Source: Atrichornis clamosus (Eukaryota; Chordata; Aves; Passeriformes; Menuridae). Taken from it: DNA of 64,000 bases. Where the stretch lies: the NCBI GenBank assembly GCA_013400975.1, contig WBMZ01000173.1:1-64000 (forward strand), written 5' to 3'. Both the position numbers and the translations under genes were made by a program. Below, piece by piece: positions 12,877-27,300 of the stretch; within the stretch, counting starts at the first letter, position 1, and the number at the start of each line of letters is the position of its first letter. The notes under the pieces were generated by a model. The model saw only the letters and a list, made by a program, of their open reading frames with translations, made no database searches and had not been told where the DNA came from.

Positions 12877-15800
12877 GACAAACTCAAGCAGACATAAGTA
12901 CACGCATAATTTTTTTCCTTGTTTAAAAAAACCTTTTACCTCATGCAGTTAATGATGATTTCACGGCCTGTATTAGCACTACCCATTCTCCAAATCCTTT
13001 ATGCTTTTGGCCTCAGTAGCACTCTGACATAATTAGTCCCACAGGTCAGTTATGCATTGCGCAAAAACCTTTCTTTTAATCAAATTTATGTTCTGCCTTT
13101 TATTTCGTTTAATGACTCTTTATCCTTGAACTCCAAGAAGCACCAGATTAACTACTTTCTCTGTAGCATTCAATTTTTTCCTGCATCCCTCTTAAACTTC
13201 ACTTTCAATTTAACTCAACTCCTTCAATCATGTCTGCCCTGAAGGAGGTGAGAGCTTCCTTTTTCGTGAATTTTGGGGACCAGTGGAAATTGGGGACTAA
13301 CCCCAAGATTCCCCTCCTGACCTGCAAGCTACTGCTTCTTCATGAGAAATGCAGTGAGTTGATGCAGTCGTGGGCAGCCTTTGATCCTGCTCCCCTGAGT
13401 TTTACTGTGGGAGTTACAGTGAAGTCCTGAGGCATCAACATGATTATACTGTATTCCTTTACTTTAAAAATGCTGGCCACCGCTATTGTTGCTCAGCAAC
13501 ATGAAACTGTGTATCACTGCTGGCTTCATTAAACTTTAAAAATATTTTTCCTTGCCAACTCAAATAAATAATTGACGATGATTTCAGTGTATATTTAGCA
13601 TGTCCATTCAAATTCCAGTAAGTAGGTAAAACAGTTTCATATATCTAGAATTAAGAACTGACTAATGCTGGCTGTAAAATAAAACACATAGCTGAAAAGT
13701 ACTTGCACTTACACAGCAATTTGTATATTGATCAAACGTGCTGTATCAAATAAATGTCAAAACCCCATACTTATTTACTGAACATGCTACACCTTCTTTT
13801 TTTGCAAAGATCTTTTGCATCTTATTCTACACTTTCTCTCTAGAAAAGACTACAACAACTGAGTTTTTTACATTATTATTCTATTTATATGCTATAATAT
13901 GCTTATATTTGTTAATATAGGCATTTGAACATATTAAATATGCATAAATAGAGAAGAACAGATTTCAACACCGATATTTTCTGGTTGAGTAATAGTGCCT
14001 GGGGTTATTCAAAGGGAATGGGTTGTAAAACTCAAGTGTACTTTCTGTCATCTGACTGATGGATTGCTTGTTACTCACCTCTAGCATGGGTCTCAGTTAA
14101 AATAAATTGCTGCAATCCCTATCAGTACTTTCTTTTCTATTATCTGTGAGAAGTGCCAATTTCATCTAATTGGTGGCATTACCAGAACATTTTTCTGCAA
14201 ATATAGAAGCCTCCTGATAAATGCAATTGCTTCTTTAACCCATGAGAGATGCAGTTAGATGCATATCTGTGAGCAGTATGGAGAGAACCTAAGCTAGAGA
14301 GCTTTGGAGGTCTCCAAGCTAAATGACTGCCAAGATAAACATGACTGGAGATAGAGGGATTAATCCTGTAATCCTTACTTAAGCAAAATTCCTGCTATCT
14401 TCAATGAGATTCTCACTGAGGAACAGCTGTAGAAATTGGCCTAAATGAAGCAGGAACGAGAAAGGCCAATTTCTGCCTCTGGGGGTGTCTGTGTGACTTC
14501 TGTAAAACCTGAAGTATGACACCCTGGGTCTGGGATAATCAGCACATTAATTCTCACCAACCTCTATAGTACCAAGAGTTTACTTGGTATAAATGAGGCA
14601 CATCTATAACCCCACAGGGAAACATTTCTGTCCAAGCTTCACTAAGAAGTGAGAATACAAGCACAAACTGAAAATAACATTCAATAAAATGTGCACTTTA
14701 TTAAAAACTATCTTCCATTTTAACCAATCCCAGGAGTGTTTGGAGCATTTCTCTTCACTGAACTCAGAGTTATTGCCCCCTTTGTCCATCTGGGATGGAA
14801 AACCAACACGCAAAGATAAGTGATTTTCCACAGACCACACAGCAAGTGATTAGTATCATGGGGATGAATTAATCTTGGGTGTAAATCCATAAAGATTAAT
14901 GGGGCTCTAACAGGGATTAATTTGGCCCATCATCTCTAAGGATAGCAAAACCAATTAGGTGATGTCATTAATCTTCTGGTTTGTAAAGGACTGTTTCTTA
15001 AGCAATACTGAAAGAAAGGCAATAAAACAGGAATGATCGAAGGATTCACTTTAACAATGAATTGGTCATTCCTTGGCAGAGGATTCGCAGCAGGAGCCTT
15101 AAATAGTGACAGTAGCCTCGATGTGGCCTCAGGCTCCCATCCCAGCTGAGATGCTCCCTGGCAATCATTTATTTGAGGATTGGAGAATCAGCCCAGACCA
15201 GTCACTGATTCAGTTCATTTCTTTTCTTAGGGCAAGACTTCCATGAAACTGATTTGGAGTCCAATATATTTATTATGGCCCTGAGAGCTTCAAATCTTTG
15301 GAAAATACTGAGTGTTTAATGCCCTATGGAAAGTAGCACTTGAAAGATCCATAAATTTTAAAGCTTCCACTTTTGAGCTGACAAAATGTGAACTATCCCA
15401 TTAGAAAGAAGTCTATAAGAAGAAAGCAGTGCAAAATCTGCATAACTGACATGTTCTGACATGTGGGGGAAAAAAATCTCCTCATTCTCTGCTTGCTACA
15501 ATGCACAGTTTACCATCTTAAATTCTAAAGATGTTTCTGATGCTTATAAAAGGATTGACACTGGCCCACAGCATAGAAGGATATTTCTTACATTTGCCTC
15601 AGAAATTTTACTTTAAAAAGAAGAGAAACAGAAATGTTTTTGTTAATGGGTAATGACCAGTTCTAACAAATGCACACAAAGCAGAGATGAACAGAACAGC
15701 AACTGTGGCTTCCAGACCATGGTTGATGGAATTTATGGAAAAAGAACATCTGTGACATTGGCAAGGTCTAGTATGAGGACATTGAATAGGAGATATTGAA

Positions 15801-18800
15801 TTTGTGCCTGAAAGTTGTGTGCATTACCTAATAGGCCTGGTAAAAATGTTCCACTGGGATATTGAAAGCAAAACTTGGCAACAGTGAGATTATTAAAGCA
15901 CTACTGCATAGAAGCCTTCATTCAAAATGTAATAATATGTATCAAGTTTTTCATAGTGTTAGGAGAAAAAATATTCTAGCTGTAATAGGAATCTTCCCAT
16001 CAATAGCTCTGCCTGAGTAAGTGTTTAATAATCACTGAAATGACTTAAAACTCCTTTCATGGGGATGCTCTTGGATAAAATAAAACCTCTTTCCTCATTG
16101 GATATGCTGTAGGAGTTCAAACGAGGTGATGTGCTCAGGCTGGTAGTAGAGCTCCATTGCAGAGGGACGATGTTGTGACGCTCCCTTGCACCGTGGCCGA
16201 GAAGCAGGGCTTTGTGGGGCAGGGCTTTCCAGCTTCCTTCCCACCCCACTTGGCTGAGCACTTTTCAGGAATGTAATGACACACTGCTGCATCCATCTGT
16301 GATCAAAGAATGCTGAAAAGAGACACAGGTCTGAAAAGGTACAAGCACCTAATGAGAATATGAAAGAAACTTGGGTTTTGGCAGGGAGACTTGACGTGGA
16401 AGATGGAGGGGGATGTTAGTGTTCCTGAGTCAGTGCCGAGAGCGTGACAGTGCAACTGCACTTAGGAGCTGGTACTGCTAAATACCACTGCACATCAGCC
16501 TAGAAAGTGTGATGTGGAGAATTTAATCAGCAAAAAAAAGTAGACCAATGTACCAAGGAATGTTTCTACATGGTATCATCTATGTTGCAGGAGGGCAATG
16601 AGAACAACAGGAAATGTGCTTCAGAAAAAGCTGTCAACTTAGGACCATAATATATAAATAGATAAAGAACACCCGTTTTAATATCTTCCTTTGACAGATG
16701 GATCTAAGGAAATATTCTGAGAAATGTTTCCACACAAGCCTGTATTTCTGGAAGACTTTTCAGGCTATAAAATTAAAATATTTCTGTCTCATTTTTTGTT
16801 TCTGACAATTGTATTCTGTGATTATTAGAGGAAGAAATGATAATTTTCTTTTATAAGTAGCCATTATATTGAACATTATAATTTTTAGGCAAAGAGAAAA
16901 TTCTGTGTGTAGACAATTGCATTTCTGTAGACTAGCTAGCTTGATGCTAGTTTTCCTTTTATTTTAGGCCAACTTTATCGGTAATGATTAGGGCAAATGG
17001 GTAATGATCACATCACCATTTATCCAATCTTTCTAAAATGCAAATATATCTACTGCTCAAATATAACTGCAGCACAGTGCTACAAGCACAAGGCAATGTA
17101 AAGCCAGACAGTAAATGTAAAACCGTGTGAAAGCAGTGCAAAAGAAATGCAGTAAATGCAAACCTGGTCATGCTTTCAGCTCTGGTATGGCCAGAGGTAG
17201 GAGCTGGGTACAGGTACCTGACTTTCTGCAGCTAATGTTTCTTGTAGGCACAATATAGCAGCAAACACAGCACCACAGGCATTAACTCTATGCAAATAAA
17301 CATATTAAAAACAGTATTTATTGTTCAGGGGAAAAAAATTAATGCTTTAATGCTATAATGAACCCCACAGTAAAAATATCAGTGATTCAAACCCACAGGT
17401 TTGAAGTTACTTCATAAAAAATAACTGCACATAATTACAGCCCATCTAGTTCATATATCTTTGTTGCCCTACTTAAAACATGTGTTCCAGAAATAATTTA
17501 TGAGGGAAGATATATGCATATTCATAGTAACTACTGCTTCACAAGTTCAGTTGTTGTAAATCTGGAAGATCTTGGAGAATAGCAGAAAAGAAAGTAGTGA
17601 TGGCAACTGCTTCTAAGCACTGTAGAGATGAGCAGAGCTCCAACTTTGTCCTGCAAACACTGTGTTGTTAGCTCTTTGCTGATTATTTGATTGGCATGGC
17701 CACAGCTGATTTCATTGGCAAATTAGCTGTAGGTCTGTTTTAAGAACAGAGCAATAGGCATCATGAATTACATGTATTTATGGAAAAGTCTTTTATGTTC
17801 TAGTTTGGCTATATTTGATGCTATTCAAAGGTTTACTGGGTTATTTTTTTTCCGATTGCAAGCATAACAATAGAAACGTTTATTCTTTGGCTTGCATATA
17901 CATTTAGTGCTATCTGTATGGATTGCGGGCACAAATGAAAAATTTGGTGTGCATCACCAGAGCTATACCGTCTCAAAATCAGAGTAAGAGAACAGACCCC
18001 ATGTAAGTATGGAAAATCCTCATGGTCATTTTCATGCACCCATTTTACTTCCTATTTACAGCAAATTAACACCAAATTAGCTCCTTACTGTGTCCTTGAA
18101 AAAAGGCTAGAGCTTCAGCTGTCATGGCAGCTTGTCCCCTTCAGAGCCTCCATCTCAATAACTTGCTACCACCATCCCTCAGTGCTCAATGTCACCCTGA
18201 GGGATGTAAAAATGTCATCCCTTAAAATGTGTTGGAAGACGATACCAGTCTGAAGCAGATAGTACAGGTCTGCCCCTGCCACGTCCCTAGGGAAGGTACC
18301 ACCTTGAACCCCATTTTGGAGGGAACACAGTGCTCAGAAAATGGCATTTTGGTGCCTCAGCAAGTCAGGACAGATACAATCCCCTTGCTTCAGGCACACA
18401 GCTGTCAGGGGAGTAAATAGGAAGATAAGACAGACCATGGTCTGAAGCACATCCCACAGAGTTAGTGTCCTTAGAGCATGAGCAGCTGGTTAATCTGATT
18501 AAAGGAGATGGAAAAACATCTTGAGGATGACATGGCCAGGAGGTGAACATCAGTATGCCACAAAAGCCAGATAAGTGCCTGGGTGCACACGGGGCTCAGT
18601 GACAACACCAGAAGGTGTGCAGGAGGCAACCCACCATGACCATTCGCTGCACAGCTTTGTGGCACCTGCCAGGAGCCAGCGACCCCACCTCCCCTGGGTG
18701 CCCTGCATGCTGGGGACTCCCATCCCACACATGCTGGGCAATATGCACTCCAGCAGTATGAAAGAAGTTGCATCATGTATCCACATCTAGTTATCTTATC

Positions 18801-21800
18801 TCTTTATTTTGAGCAAAGAACCCTGAGGATGGATTCATCACACAGTCCATTATAAACTACTGTCAATATGTGACTCAGGAGCTTCTCAAAGATTTTTGTT
18901 AAAAATATCTGCTCTTCCGCAATTGCTGGCACTCAACCTCCCAACTGGATAGTTTCAGATAGCTTTAGAGATCTCACTGTCCTCCTGTCTTTCAATAGCT
19001 CCTGGATGTCTGACACAGCACTGCTCTTGGCTTGTGCCAGGATAAAATGTCTTGGCTCTCTAATGGATTTCCTACATCCTCAGTGTGCCTATTCCACAGG
19101 ATCAAGTATAACATTTTTGTGAAGCTCTCTCTGAGCAAAGCAGCCAGCTCCAAAAGCATCTTTCTACCTGTGCTGTCTCGGCTGCTCGCAGTTAATGAGT
19201 GACATGCTATAAAATGCAGCAGTGGGGCTGTCAGAAGGACAGGTCTGATACAGAACACAGATGACACCACTTCCTGCTGTGATGCCCATTGCCAGACTCG
19301 GGCAGCTTGGTGGGGTCAGGCGCTGTGAAGGGAAGGGCTGCCGAGGGCACTGTCAGTGCACAGCAGTCGCTGACAGCACCTCCCAGGATTACACTTGCAG
19401 ACCACGAAGACACTGTCACTTGCTAACAGGCCCCTGTACCCTGGTATGGGAGAGCTGGTGCTTCTGGGGTGGAGTACAAATGCAACACATTCTTCTGATT
19501 TAAATCTGGTTGGGGTGTATGCTGCCACATATAATCTACATAGATTAGTCTCTGCATGAACTCCTGTCTTGGATTTTCTTGGCTAGATCTCAGGATGTGG
19601 ATTACTTTTCTTAGCTAGTGGGTAACATAAAAAGGTCTACAAGTCTGCTACTTAGGAAAATGAAATATATTTAAAATTAGTTATACTGATACCTTAGCTT
19701 GGGATTTTTTTTCCTCACTGTCTGAAAGTAGTTATATATAATATCAAGCTAGTAAGCAACAAATCCTTTCTTATTAAAGTAACTTAAACCATTAATGGTA
19801 TTATCTCTTGCTTTAGATTTGTAGTCCTTTTTTTTACTGCCACCTGTCTACTTTCCAGTCTGTACTGGAGGAGAAAGAAAGCTATTTTCTGTTCTAAACT
19901 CACACTAAACTACTCAACATGAATAGGTAATATGTAAAAAGAAAATATGATCAGAACATTTCTTCTTGCGGTAGTATGGTATTTAAAATCAGACTATACA
20001 GAAAAAGACGCTACCTTAGAGTAGCATACCCAGACCACAGAAAACCTCATTGTACGGTCCTTGCTTACTTGCTACTTAACACCAAGCCCCCGTCACAATT
20101 AAGGAAAATTAATTACTTTGTAAATTAAGTTAAAATCCCAGCTGTTATAAAATATAAGGTAATCATCATTTCAACAGCAATGTGGAATTAAGTAATGGAA
20201 GAAACAAATGACCTGCACAGAACTCTGGTGCTCCACTGTGGTCTGCCTGGGCTGGTTCCTCGGGGATGGACTTCATGTTCCTCAGCGAAGGCCCCGGAGC
20301 AACTGGTGGGTTATGTCCGGGGTTCAAAGGGCTCTGCATGGGAGGCAGCTGAGTGCCTTCTCTCCTTTTTATTTATGTGGATGTTACAATGGCAGCAGAC
20401 AGCAATGCATAGGCACTAAATTAATTAAGCTGTTTTAAAGCCACAGCATTAAGGTGATGTCATAAGAACATGCTTAGGATGGCAAGGTCACTGGAAAGGG
20501 AGAGTACATGTCCTGCAATAAAAGTCTGTAGTTGGAGGGCTTGTGTTGGATGTCTACGTGAATTTTTCAACCCCCTTTTTTTCAAACCTGACACCACCTG
20601 GAGAAGTACTTTATCTATCCACTGAAATATGCAACAACATCTCTCATTTAAATAGGAGATGAGTTGTTACACCTGCTTCAACTCTTAGCAATGCACACTA
20701 TACACTCAGAAATGCATAAATTAGATATATTTGGAAACATATGGAACTGGGAAAATATTTTGATGCAAGACAGCGTAGTTCATGTAATTTATGCCAGACC
20801 CAGTTTGTGTTTTCATACAAGCATGCTCAGAGCGGTGCATGTTAGGCAACCAGAAATCTGCTCAGCTTACTACTTCCATTGACATGGCATTGCATTGTCA
20901 TTTTACATTGATCGTTTGATTATACTGTGCAGCTGACCCTGAGATTTTTTTCCTCAATTTCCTAAGTAACTAGCTTTGTAAAACTCAAGAACAGCAAGAA
21001 TTACTTTTTATCTTCTTCATAGCCTACAAAATCCAAAAAACTTTAGGAAGACTCTAACTGAGGAAATAAAGCAGGCGCTAATGCATTGCAAACTCTTAAT
21101 GATGCTATTGCTCCATTGTGAAATATTTTAACTAGGAAATGTTGAGCATCTGAGCAGTAGCCATAATCCTCTCATACAGAAGCCTTTTCTACGGCTTGTA
21201 CAGAGTAAGTGCAAGCCTGTGTCTTCAGCGTTAATGGGATCAGCTGAAATGAGTAACGCTTTGTGTATGCTAAGGCTGTGATCCTGTACACGTGGTAAAA
21301 AGATGGCAGTGTTGGTTTTTCTAAGCAGCCAGTCCCACACGAGGTGAAGTGAGTCAGAGCATTCGAGATGGATGAGCAGTTTGCAGAAAGGAGCTTTTGT
21401 TCCTCCTCTCCAGTCTCTAACAGTCACAGTGGAATTGTCTCTACCATCTACCTTTTAGCATCAACATCACTGGGGCTGTTTGCATGAGAAACACCTGTGC
21501 TTATAAGCGCAGGTCACACAAGGAGACTCCTAAATCAGGTCTTTTTTTTGTACCCAGCTTAAAATGACCACACTGGTGACCCACCACTGCCTCCCATAAG
21601 GAAAAGCTGGAAGCAGCTAGAGGCATAAATGGGGATCAATTTTTCACTGAGAGCTATATAGTAGCAACTATTTATCCTCGTCTGCAGTATTCATACAAGC
21701 AACTGAAGAGAAACATTTCTATTCACTACGTGACAGTATCCTACCCTTTCTTTAGCTGTTACTTGTAATTGCAGCAAGAATAATATCCTGAGGGCTTTAC

Positions 21801-22606
21801 GCTGATCTGCTGGATTTGAACATCAGCCTCTCAACTTACAGCCTCTATATCCCTCACCGCCAGACAAGTACACACTGTTTCTGCCATCCAATAAAAGCTT
21901 GGGAAACAAGCTTAGACCTGCATAGATTTTACCACCAATTGCATGCCAGGAATTGAGTGCAAAATCGACTTGATAATCATGCGAACGCGGGAGGCAGATG
22001 AAATAGCTCCGTTCCCCTCTGGAAGCCCCAGGGCACGTTCCGTCCGGGTGTGCGGGTGACACAGCGGTGCTGCAGGCAGGGAGCTGTGCGGGGCCTGACG
22101 CCGGGGGGTGCGTGCCAAAGACAGGATGAGCTCTCCTAAGTGTTACTTCTTGTAGCGTCTCAGCACTTCTGAGTGCTCCAAGGTTATGTACTAACTATGC
22201 TTCAGTGGTGCGGAAAACCACTTTCCATTCAAAGTGAAGAGTCATCAAAGCAATAGAGAAAATTGTTAAGTGCTGTCAATGGAGACATCCTTGCTTTTCT
22301 TTATAGATGTGTCAATGGAATGCTCTGCCACAAATCATAAGGGCTTTGCAGCCTGTTACTTCCAAATGGTGAATGTAATGACAAAACCAAATATTGTGTT
22401 ACCAGCTGGTTTCCATTATTGGGCTAAATTATTGGATTAAATCATGATCCTTAGAGCTGAAGGATTTTGCCCAGAGCAATGATTAGGATATCAGAAGATG
22501 CAATCTCCCTGATCTCTGCAGAAGGACTGAGAGGAAGCACGGGAGTGGAGGCTGCCAGCACAAAGGGTGCCTGAGGACTCCTGCATGGAGAATTCCCCCC
22601 TCTTGC
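12877..22606. other. Gene-poor DNA, possible TAAT-rich regulatory segment at 14.85-15.10 kb
   Basis: No gene, RNA or transposon was recognised. Open frames are short, at most 101 codons. The subsegment 14,860-15,100 contains repeated ATTAAT/GATTAA strings, CCAATTAG and ACAATGAATTGG, a density of homeodomain- and SOX-like cores that makes it a weak enhancer candidate. 18.55-18.77 kb and 19.26-19.46 kb are more GC-rich, with no identifiable content. Confidence 0.45.
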
Positions 22607-22630
22607 ATATATATATATATGTATATATAT
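22607..22630. repeat. AT dinucleotide microsatellite
   Basis: An (AT)n run of about 24 bases, interrupted by one G. It accounts for the tyrosine/isoleucine alternations in the overlapping short frames. Confidence 0.9.
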
Positions 22631-23097
22631 CGCTCTGGTATCTGTCTATAGGGTCTACTGCACAGCCAAGCCAAAGGCACTCTGAGTCCTGCCGTCCCCA
22701 TTCATACAAGGAAGCCCAGCATTGCTTTCTATGGATTCTTAGTAGCTCCTCTCTAATGCTTCACAGTTTTCTCAATGTAAAAGGCAAAAGTAACACAGAC
22801 ACCGCTGCTAAAAATAGCCAGTTATGCCCTTGACGATTTGCTTGTTGGTCGGGAGTACCCATAAGTGACTCCATCTAAACATTCTGTTCTCTGTCTCAGT
22901 ATCTTCCATGCCAGCTTGTATATGTCTCTCCAGGCTTGCTCAGTCTGTTTTCCTTATATATATATTCTTTAGCTAAATATATTAGTTTATTTATCTCACT
23001 CCATGGCAGCAAGACCCAAGCACGACTTCCTCCTGCTGTAAGAATTTAATAAATAAATCACTGTCTGCTATTTCCTTGGGAGTATATAGCATTGTCA
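22631..23097. other. Noncoding DNA, nothing recognised
   Basis: Unique-looking sequence with a short TATATATA run near 22955-22968. There is no supportable gene or repeat family. Confidence 0.5.
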
Positions 23098-23186
23098 AAA
23101 CCAAACAAACAAGCAAACAAAAACCAAACAACAACAACAAAAAACCCACAAAAAGCCCCCAACAAAAAAGCCCCAACTAAAAACCC
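23098..23186. repeat. A/C-rich low-complexity tract
   Basis: The plus strand is almost only A and C: CAAA, CAACAA and AAACCCC-like blocks with few G and no T for most of its length. The complementary strand therefore reads as a G/T-rich tract with several GGGG and TTTTT blocks. It produces an artificial phenylalanine/leucine/glycine-rich frame on the minus strand. Confidence 0.85.
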
Positions 23187-24207
23187 CAAGGAATTGCCCC
23201 TTTCTTAGGTTAGATATGTTGGAACAATAACAGAAACAGGAATATACTGTTAAATTTCAGTGGCAGACCTCTTTTCATTGCTCTGATTTATTCAAGTAAA
23301 AAATAATTGCACTGAATGACTTCTAGAAGTACAGCTAAGGAAGATTTCATGTGAGAAGGAAAGTTTCACGTGATTTAACTACCCAGCCCCCAAACATACA
23401 CACTTAGGGTGATGACCAGGTTTTAATCACAGTCCTGTCAATTGTCATGGATTAGGAGGAAATTAAATTGGCCTCTTTGGTAACATCCTTGTAGTTCAAG
23501 TGACGATTTATGAATGTGTAACTGAGCTTATTGATAGGCATTTTGTACCTGAAATGGGGCCTGTTTGGGGCTGTTGGATTTTTTATTACCTCTTACAATA
23601 TCACCATATTCCTGTGAATATATACTTATATTCCAGTGAGTATATACCTGAACTATATACCCTTTATTTTCTGCATGCAAACCCTACCTATCACTAACAA
23701 CCCTAGGAAAAATGAGGGAACAAGAGGTTTCTTTAGTTGTCCAGTGGGCTTCTTTATGTCTGCTCCAGTGTGAAGGGCAGGTAAATCAGAGGGGTTTAGC
23801 TGAGAGGGCAGGGCAATGAGTGCATGTTGATGTTAATTATATGAGCCTGAAACACAGAGGAGTCAAAACTTTCTCCAGAGCATCCCTGAAGCTGCAGGTG
23901 GCTGAGCCAGGTCTTTCCTGGGTCTGAAACCACGGCTCACTACTTGGTGTGCCCATGAGCACCATCTTCAGATGGAATCAATATAGGATGCTGGGATTAA
24001 TGGTCCTTTCCATCTTTTTTCTTTCTTTCCCTCTCTTTTTTTGTTCTAAGCTGGCATTGCACGTCTTTTAATGTGCAGACTCGTTGGTAACTAATAAAAT
24101 GTATCTGGATGTAATTTTTGCTGCTAAGGACCATTTTGTGAGGTATTCAAGGTGCAGTAGGATAAGTGGAAAATAATAAATGAATCCTTTGGGCAGTGAT
24201 ACTTAGC
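23187..24207. other. Noncoding DNA, nothing recognised
   Basis: AT-rich sequence with one pyrimidine-rich run at about 24009-24045. Frames are short and there is no recognisable family. Confidence 0.5.
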
Positions 24208-24245
24208 TCATAGAACCATAGAATTATTTGGGTTGGAATCTTATT
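24208..24245 (-). mobile_element. CR1 LINE 3'-end fragment (short)
   Basis: The plus strand reads TCATAGAACCATAGAATT, then 'atttgggttggaatcttatt', the reverse complement of the avian CR1 terminus with two copies of the terminal octamer. Only about 40 bp align clearly before the match is lost. Orientation is minus. Confidence 0.7.
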
Positions 24246-24299
24246 TACCAGCTATTTAGTCTTCAGTTTAGACATGCCATGTAAACAGATTTTTAGGTC

Positions 24300-24321
24300 T
24301 TTTTTTTTTTTTTTTTTTTTT
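24300..24321. repeat. Poly-T tract (22 T)
   Basis: An uninterrupted run of 22 T. It could be a simple homopolymer or the poly-A tail of a minus-strand retrocopy lying to its right. A TTTATT (AATAAA on the minus strand) occurs roughly 58 bases to the right, further than usual for a tail, and I recognised no parent gene. Confidence 0.9.
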
Positions 24322-27300
24322 GGTAACTAAATGGCATTTTCTTGATACAGTCACTGATACTGTTTGGCAGTCACCTCTTTTATTTTTCCCTGTGGGCACA
24401 ATCTGTCTGTGTTAGGAAACACTGTTACCACTGACGAAAGCAGCGATGCCTTTAGGGAGTCTGCACACAATACTGCATGTCCTCGCTGCAGCACAACGAG
24501 AGATACCAGCATATTTGTCTTCCCGTTTGTAAAAGTTTCCCCAAACACTTTTCCTTCCAACATCATGCTTATGATTGCACTTGCTTAGACTATACATATT
24601 ATTTTAACAAGGTAACATTGGCAAACTTGTGATTTGTCCCTGTTTTCCCTCAAAGGCCAGGCATGCACAGTTCCACACCCAAAGAGGAAAACTGCTGGCT
24701 CCCAGCAGGCAAAAAAGCAAAGCAAGACTCAAGTGCCATATTGCCCTCTTAACGAGTAAGCAGCTGAAAATAATACCCCTTACATTTTCTTTGGCAACAG
24801 GACTTATAGACAATATTTATCCTTCTTTTCAAATTTTCTCTAAACCCACTAGAGCAAGATCAGAATAAACAACTGGAAGATTGGTAGTTTGTAGTGCCCC
24901 AACAGAGAAGCTTTGAAATGGTGATAAAGTAATCCATGAGATATTCTGCTCTCTTCTGCACAGTAGTGGATTTTGCAGCTAGTGTTTCTCCTTTTATGTA
25001 ATCTGATCCTATCTTGGTCCCACTCTTAATGTTCCTCATTATCAGCCAAGGCATTAAATCTTGAAACTGTGTCCTAAATAATTCCTGGAAAGATGATGGA
25101 AGCAAGTATCAGTGATATTTTTCAGTTCAACCACTACATGCCACAAAGATTACATTTGTACAAGGCACAACAGAACAAAGATACACTCGTTGGTTGATGC
25201 ATTTTTGGATACAAAAAATTAATGAAAAATAATAGATGAGATCTTGAGATTTTAGGAATATAAGTTCAGTCCTAACACTAGGTCCAAGCTGAGCTCCCTG
25301 AAATCAATGAAAATATGAGAAATGAGAGACAGCATGAATATTTCCAGGCAGGAATGCAAACTACCTCCATACATCTTGTAACTGATACTTTCTACTGTAG
25401 CAATGACACATAACACTGTTCAATGGTCTTTGGGGGTCATGCTTACTCAGTGATGAGCACTTGGAGTACACCTCCTGCAAGGGACACTCTGGGATTGATT
25501 TCCAAGAGGTGAAGTAGCAGGCTGTCCCACTGGAGGGCATTAGAAGGAAAGGGCAGCAGCTGGGAAAAGAAGTAGTAACGCAAGCAACTCCAATAGAAAA
25601 GAACAGAACTAGAAATTATCTGTGAATTGGGTCCTTAAACCTGGATTATTAATTGCTGAAGAATGAGTATCCTTTAAACAAGGACATTCATTGCCCAAAC
25701 CCACAAAACAACTCTCTAAACTTATCTCTGAACCTTGTGTGAGAGTTTTGATATTTACAGTAAATGAAAAATGGTTTTTCTGATTACTGGTCCACATATC
25801 TGACACCTTTGCAGTAAGTACTTTTCAAATAAAGAAGATAAGGATTGGATGCCTTTTAATCTAATTTAAGTGAATAAGTGAGCTTCATGGACACCTTTAT
25901 TTTCTCCATTTCCAGAAAAAGAAAAAAAACCCCTCTAACAGCCTCAGAAACTTTGGTCTATTTTCCAGCTATCATCACTCACAGAGAGTGAAAGGCAGCA
26001 CACAGGGCAGAAGGAGCATGAACACCTCGTGCTGCAGACCAGCCGAGGTGGGCTGGAGCTTGACAGGGGCCCATCAGTCCTTCCCAGCACAGCCACACGC
26101 CATTGCCAGCGAAAAGGTCCAGGTCAGTCGTGGAGGGTCTAGCACTGCTTTCGACCCCATTTGCTAAATGCTTCCCCTCACGGTCAGTTCACAGCACCCC
26201 AGCCCAGCCAGTTAAGATGCCCTCTGGCAGAGGACTGAATCCTCCCTAGAGGCTGCAGGACAAGCACCAGTGCTTATCTGCTCATCAATGTCAAGGCTCA
26301 GGCATTTGTGTGCACACACAGAAGTGTCAAGTTGGGGTGAAAGGGCTGAACTCGCACTTCTATCAGGGTTCCAGCACTCGTGGTAGGAGTTAAGACTCAG
26401 ATACCCAAAGCTTTGCCACTCCCTGGGATCCTGAACTCTCTGCGGGCTTGAAGTGGCTTAGCAGCCTGTGAATTTCTCACAAACCATGAAAGACCTCAGA
26501 GACTAAATTTCAACAATCCTGTGAGATCCATCCTGACTGGAACACAGGCCAGCTGGGCCACCCTTTGCCGCTGACTGGAGCAAGGTCTAAGTATCTCTTA
26601 AAATTGGTCTCTGTCCTTATTCAAGGAAATCTTCCTTTCACTTCCTGTATTTTATATCTGAGTAGGGGCACAAAAACCCCCCCAAAAAAGCCCGAATAAG
26701 GACTGAATTCATTAACTATTAATACTATTTATTACTAGTATTTCTACAGTAGCATTTGTGTGCATGAAACTTCAATACAAATGAAAATATATCCCTTCTT
26801 CACATGTCTTATGAGCTCGTTTATATGCAACACTGCTTGTCAAGAGATGGCAAAAAAAAGGCCTGGGAGGATGAGGATTTGCTCTGGATAAGCTCATAGC
26901 CACAAATGATTCTGAGTCATATTGGAATTGAGTAACTTAGTGCCACTAATGCCACTGGCACTGCTACTAGCCTTGACTCTACTGAGAGACCTAATCTAAG
27001 GGGCTCTCTTTATTTCTCAGAGGCTCCTAATGGTTAATTTTCTATTCCTTTTCCTTTTTTTAATATCTCCTTCTTTAAGACTTGTCAGACAGAAAGGCTG
27101 ATATGTGAAAACATCTAATCTAGGCTATACTTAGGTCATGGCAGGCAGGAGATGGAGAAACAAAAGAGGAGCAGGACAGAAAAAATATCTTGCAATTTGT
27201 CTGAGCTACTAATATTTGCTAATTGCAATAAATATGAACAACACAGAAGCTCCTAATCAGCTTACAGAAGCATTTTAATGGGATGCTATCAGGTTAAACA

